Assembly: GCF_004005475.1 (NCBI RefSeq)
Contig: NZ_RZTZ01000001.1
Coordinates: 868,001 to 932,000, forward strand
From: Niallia taxi
Lineage (GTDB): Bacteria; Bacillota; Bacilli; Bacillales; Cytobacillaceae
Length of the DNA: 64,000 nt
Reading direction: 5' to 3'
The translations under genes were made by a program, and so were the position numbers. Of the stretch, positions 60,710-64,000 are shown in pieces. Positions within the stretch are counted from its first letter, which is position 1. Each line of letters starts with the position of its first letter. The notes under the pieces are model-generated. The model was not told the DNA's origin. It saw only the letters and a list, made by a program, of their open reading frames with translations, and made no database searches.

Positions 60710-61680
60710 CATACAGTGGAACGGATGACTAGCTTTGCCTTTAGCTCAATTGGAGTTTCCTGCTTCTTCTCCTGAAGCTGCTGAAAAAGCTGAAAGGAAC
60801 GCCTCCCCATCTCGACAATTGGAAGATCCATTGTTGTCAGCTCAAGAGCTTCTGAAATTGGATGATTATCATAGCTCAACAATGCTAAATCCTCTGGAAT
60901 ATTAAGCTTGTGCCGCCTCGCTTCTGTCATTATACCAGCAGCTACCTGGTCACTCGTTACAAGCAGTGCATTTGGTCTATCCTCTAATTCTAAAAATTCC
61001 TTAACGACTCTTTTTCCATCCTCTATCGTCAAACAGCTGTCAAACACCCACTCTTTAGCAACATGCAAACCTAGCTCAGCTAAGCCTTCATAAAAAGCCT
61101 TTTCTCTTAGCTTGCTGTTTAAGCTTTTCGCTCTGTTAACACAATAGCCAATTTTTTTGTATCCATTCTCATGGAGAAAATCAATACCTTGTCTAAAGGC
61201 GCTGTAATGGTCAATATAAACTGCTGCAATATTTTTTTCTGCAACCTTCTCACAAACAATGATTGGATGCTCTTCTGCATATTTGCGGATAATGTCCATA
61301 TTTGCAGTGTGGGAACAGATAATCATGCCATCCACCTGCTTGCTTTTTAACTTCTCGAGCGCTTCCATTTCTTTTTTCTCATCATAATTAGTCTGAAAAA
61401 GATTGATACTGTAATTATTCTTTAAGGCTGCCTCTCCAATGCCTTCTAAAAGGTTTCCATAATAAGGAACTGCAATATAAGGCACCATAACACCAATCAT
61501 GCTTGTCTTGCCACGGGAAAGGTGAACAGCATTTAAATTTTGACTGTAATTTAATTTATTTATCGTCTCAAGGACTGCTTTTCTTTTGTCTTCTTTTACA
61601 TAAGGATGGTTATTTAACACACGAGATACGGTTGTAACAGACACTCCTGATAATTCTGCGATTTTTTTTATATTTCCCAT
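60709..61680 (-). CDS. LacI-family transcriptional regulator
   Basis: A 323-residue regulator. The N-terminal helix-turn-helix (residues 2-50, IKKIAELSGVSVTTVSRVLN) and hinge RKAVLETINKLNYSQNLNAV are followed by a periplasmic-binding-protein core from about 60. The start at 61680 agrees with the family N-terminus (MGNIKKIAEL). A longer frame to 61734 overlaps its own promoter. The closest B. subtilis relatives would be CcpB-like, but the effector and regulon are unknown. A palindrome at its promoter suggests autoregulation. Confidence 0.9.
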   Translation of the reverse strand: MGNIKKIAELSGVSVTTVSRVLNNHPYVKEDKRKAVLETINKLNYSQNLNAVHLSRGKTSMIGVMVPYIAVPYYGNLLEGIGEAALKNNYSINLFQTNYDEKKEMEALEKLKSKQVDGMIICSHTANMDIIRKYAEEHPIIVCEKVAEKNIAAVYIDHYSAFRQGIDFLHENGYKKIGYCVNRAKSLNSKLREKAFYEGLAELGLHVAKEWVFDSCLTIEDGKRVVKEFLELEDRPNALLVTSDQVAAGIMTEARRHKLNIPEDLALLSYDNHPISEALELTTMDLPIVEMGRRSFQLFQQLQEKKQETPIELKAKLVIRSTV

Positions 61681-61724
61681 TCGCCCTCTTACTCCCATAC
61701 GTTTTTGTCTTAATGGTTTCCTAT

Positions 61725-61760
61725 AAAATACCAAGCATCACCAAAATTATCAATGGTGAT
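61725..61760 (-). promoter_or_regulatory. Promoter and candidate operator of the LacI-type gene
   Basis: On the minus strand TTGATA (61753-61748), 17 bases, TATTTT (61730-61725). An inverted repeat ATCACCA, 10 bases, TGGTGAT (61737-61760) spans the -35 and spacer. Binding there would block transcription of the regulator and could affect the divergent YitT-type gene 100 bases away. Confidence 0.5.
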
Positions 61761-61862
61761 TTTGAAGTGTTTCCTAACTTGTACCAAATTCTCCTTCTAT
61801 TTTAGTTAACTTGTCCATATAAATGTACTAATCAGTTTGGACTTAGTTAGGGTGATTGTTTA

Positions 61863-62435
61863 ATGTCTGAAAAAATCAGCGCTATATTAATTGGAAGTCT
61901 TCTTATCGGCATTGGTGTAAATGGCTTTTTAGTTCCCCATCATCTTCTTGATGGTGGCCTTATTGGAATAGGACTCATCCTTCATTACCATTATGATATC
62001 CCGACAGGCTTGTCGATGATTCTAGTCAGCATACCAATTTATATCATCATTTGGTTTTACAATAAGCGATATATAGCCTATGGATTACTAGGTTTTTTAA
62101 TTTCATCTGGTATGATTGATGTATTTTCTTTTATGCGTGAAACATTCTCTACTAATATTATCATAAGCTCTGTTATTGGCGGGAGTATCATTGGCATCGG
62201 CATTGGGATAATGCTCCGGTTTGATACGAGTACAGGCGGTACCGATATGCTTGCACAAATGCTCGCAAACATTTTCAGATTTCCTGTAGGCATCATTATC
62301 TTTATTATAGATGGACTCGTCTTATTAGGCGGATTAAAGATCGTTGGACTCTCTGTTTTAGCTGCTTCGTTTTTAACGATCATATCTGTCGCCATCTTCA
62401 CAACATTACTTACGAAAAAAATAGCCTCTGCATAA
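61863..62435 (+). CDS. Short YitT-family membrane protein
   Basis: A 190-residue polytopic protein with the YitT core motifs NGFLVPHHLLDGGLIGIG (about residues 20-37) and LRFDTSTGGTDMLAQML (about 120). It ends after the last helix with KKIASA, so the DUF2179 domain present in the relative at 47709 is absent. The frame is open and uninterrupted, followed at once by a terminator, so this is the natural form rather than a truncation. The substrate is unknown. It is divergent from the LacI-type regulator. The start follows TTAGGGTGATTGTTTA. Confidence 0.82.
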   Translation: MSEKISAILIGSLLIGIGVNGFLVPHHLLDGGLIGIGLILHYHYDIPTGLSMILVSIPIYIIIWFYNKRYIAYGLLGFLISSGMIDVFSFMRETFSTNIIISSVIGGSIIGIGIGIMLRFDTSTGGTDMLAQMLANIFRFPVGIIIFIIDGLVLLGGLKIVGLSVLAASFLTIISVAIFTTLLTKKIASA

Positions 62436-62472
62436 AAATGCTGCACTCCAATTAACGGAGTGCAGCATTTTT
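62434..62472. terminator. Bidirectional terminator, YitT-type gene/hybrid kinase
   Basis: AAAAATGCTGCACTCC and GGAGTGCAGCATTTTT make a 16-bp stem around AATTAAC. Confidence 0.9.
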
Positions 62473-62473
62473 A

Positions 62474-64000
62474 CTATTCTTGCTCTTCTGGAATTAAAAC
62501 CTGCCCAATCTTGCCCATTTTCAGTAATGTTTGCAGGATGGACCGGGAAAGCTGGCTTGGCGGATATGGTTTTACTAAATAGTCATTTGCGCCTAGTGCT
62601 ATCCCTTTTTCCTTTTCATCTAATGCAGTGGAAACAACAATGGGGATATTTTTCATATTCTCTGAGTTCTTCATTGCCTTCATAATATCCCAGCCATCCA
62701 TTTTGTTGTCCTCTAGCATGATGTCAAGAACGAGGGCATCCGGCTGCACCTCCTCCATCTTCTTCAGTCCTTCTATGCCATTTTTTGAATAGAAGACATG
62801 GAAGTCGCTTTCCTGCAGTTCTTGAATAATAAGCTCTGCCAAGCTGTAGTCATCTTCCACTACCATTACCTTATAACGGACCTTTTCGTCTGCACTTACA
62901 TCCTTTGTAGATGTCTCCATATTCCACTCGACACTCGGGAAGCTCATGATGAATGTGCTGCCATTGCCATATACGGAATTAATCGTTATATCTCCTTCAT
63001 GTGCTAACATGATTTCCTTCACAATCGCTAATCCCAAACCAGTTCCGCCAATTTTACGACGGTCTGAATTATCTATTCTATAAAACTTTGTAAACAGTTT
63101 ATCAAGTGCTGTTTCTGGGATTCCCAAGCCTTGGTCCTTCACAGCAACCTTCAGGTATCCAGCCTCTTGATAGATGCTGATATCTATATTACCGCCGTCA
63201 GGTGAATATTTGATAGCATTATTAATAATATTTGTGAACGCCTGCTCAACTTTTGATCTGTCACCAAGGATAAACCTGTTCTTTTGTGAGTTATGAATAT
63301 TAATCTGATGTTTTGTAATATTAACCTCTTGGTTTTCAACAACTCTTTCTAAGATTGGAAGCAATTCAATATATTTTTTCTCATATGTCTGTTTGCCTGC
63401 TTCCATTCGTTGAACATCAAGGAAGTCATTAATTAAAGAGGTTAATCTTTTTGTTTCTCCATAGATTGTGTTCAAATACTTTTTCTGTCTTTCAGGCTTC
63501 AAATCACGGTTTATTATTAGCTCTGTAAAGCCGAGTATACTTGCAAGCGGTGTACGAAGCTCATGACTAACAGTGCTGACAAACTCAGACTTCATTTTGT
63601 CCACTTCATATTCCATCGTGATGTCTCTGTAGACGAAAACAGTCCCGAATTTTTCGTCCCCTCTGTATAAATGCTCACTATATACTTTGACTATCTTATC
63701 TTCCCTCAATTTATAAATGAATGAATCTGTTTGAGAATCCTCCATCGACTGTTTGATATAGGCAATTAATGCATCTGTATCCTCCAGATTTTCTCGCAGC
63801 TGTCCTGTCCATTCCTGCCACTTCTGCCCGCCAAGAATCTCTAGCTCGCCCTTATCAGACATAATTTCATAAAACTTGCTGTTCGCATGAATAATATCAC
63901 CTTTCGTGCTCACTAATTGGATGCCTTCTTGGACGTTGTTAAGAATATCCCTGTTCAAGATTCTATCCTTTTCTGTTTGTTCGAATAAATGAATCTTATC
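62474..64000 (-). CDS. Hybrid sensor histidine kinase/response regulator, 5' end outside window
   Basis: At least 508 residues, entering from the right edge. A PAS domain (INRDILNNVQEGIQLVSTKG near the visible N-terminus) is followed by HisKA with the phospho-accepting histidine in VSHELRTPLASILGF, an HATPase domain with NNAIKYSPDGG, DQGLGIP and GGTGLGLAI, and a C-terminal receiver domain with VLDIMLEDN and LVKPYPPSQ. A TTG at 63956-63958 could start a protein, but the frame stays open to 64000 with coding-like residues, so I treat it as truncated. The ligand is unknown. Confidence 0.9.
   Translation of the reverse strand, partial: DKIHLFEQTEKDRILNRDILNNVQEGIQLVSTKGDIIHANSKFYEIMSDKGELEILGGQKWQEWTGQLRENLEDTDALIAYIKQSMEDSQTDSFIYKLREDKIVKVYSEHLYRGDEKFGTVFVYRDITMEYEVDKMKSEFVSTVSHELRTPLASILGFTELIINRDLKPERQKKYLNTIYGETKRLTSLINDFLDVQRMEAGKQTYEKKYIELLPILERVVENQEVNITKHQINIHNSQKNRFILGDRSKVEQAFTNIINNAIKYSPDGGNIDISIYQEAGYLKVAVKDQGLGIPETALDKLFTKFYRIDNSDRRKIGGTGLGLAIVKEIMLAHEGDITINSVYGNGSTFIMSFPSVEWNMETSTKDVSADEKVRYKVMVVEDDYSLAELIIQELQESDFHVFYSKNGIEGLKKMEEVQPDALVLDIMLEDNKMDGWDIMKAMKNSENMKNIPIVVSTALDEKEKGIALGANDYLVKPYPPSQLSRSILQTLLKMGKIGQVLIPEEQE

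Noticed and set aside
1-64000. tRNA, rRNA, CRISPR arrays, insertion sequences and prophage genes
   Set aside because: Searched by eye for cloverleaf ends, regular spaced repeats, transposase and integrase motifs. None were found.

Overview
The window is a low-GC Firmicute chromosome segment that closely follows the yha, yhe, yhc and yhd neighbourhood of Bacillus subtilis. It carries ecsABC, hit, serC, yhaH, scoC, prsA, yhaL, yhaM, yhaN, yhaO, yhaP, yhaQ, hemZ, yhaX, yheA, yheC/D-type genes, bmrC/bmrD, yhcT, yhcU, yhcX and yhdB. Two alpha/beta-type spore DNA-binding proteins, two tiny YjcZ-type proteins, YhaL, and promoters resembling those of forespore and mother-cell sigma factors mark an endospore former in the Bacillaceae, probably close to Bacillus or Niallia. 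The genus is an inference. I see no tRNA, rRNA, CRISPR array, transposase or prophage gene.

Layout. 1-3170 (minus): the start of a PAP2-type phosphatase, then ecsC, ecsB and ecsA. 3171-3814: a gap that appears to encode a roughly 430-nt structured RNA read from a forespore-type promoter. 3815-9770 (mostly plus): hit, serC, yhaH, scoC, two small membrane proteins, two YjcZ genes on the minus strand, and prsA. 9810-23027 (minus): yhaL, yhaM, the yhaN/yhaO pair, an S66 peptidase, the yhaQ/yhaP ABC exporter, an NCS2 purine-type permease, hemZ and yhaX. 23244-33702: two spore SASP genes flanking yheA, four overlapping YheC/YheD ATP-grasp genes, a PucR-type regulator, a YdjM-type membrane protein and the sugar ABC ATPase msmX with a perfect cre site. 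33774-37874 (minus): the heterodimeric multidrug exporter bmrC/bmrD behind a leader-peptide attenuator. 38178-45309: an HPr-like protein, an XRE regulator, a chemoreceptor, an acetyltransferase, two CNNM/CorC transporters and an orphan response regulator. 45782-52835: nitroreductase, CorA, a YitT protein, an SGNH hydrolase coupled to an ABC exporter, and secreted proteins. 53008-64000: yhdB, yhcX, yhcU, yhcT, stress and redox enzymes, a DUF47/Pit phosphate system, a LacI regulator, a short YitT protein and a truncated hybrid histidine kinase.

How the parts fit. Much of the window serves the cell envelope and secretion (Ecs, PrsA, ScoC), DNA repair and RNA decay (YhaM, YhaN, YhaO), and sporulation. 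Most convergent gene pairs are separated by a shared bidirectional terminator.

The least ordinary items are four. First is the 3296-3723 RNA, which has alternating Shine-Dalgarno-like motifs. Second is a dispersed palindromic element present in four copies, each starting 8-12 bases after a stop codon and always with its terminator hairpin facing that gene. Third is the bmr leader peptide with its nested hairpins. Fourth is a roughly 245-nt leader in front of the second CNNM/CorC gene, whose Shine-Dalgarno lies in a small hairpin far from the start codon.
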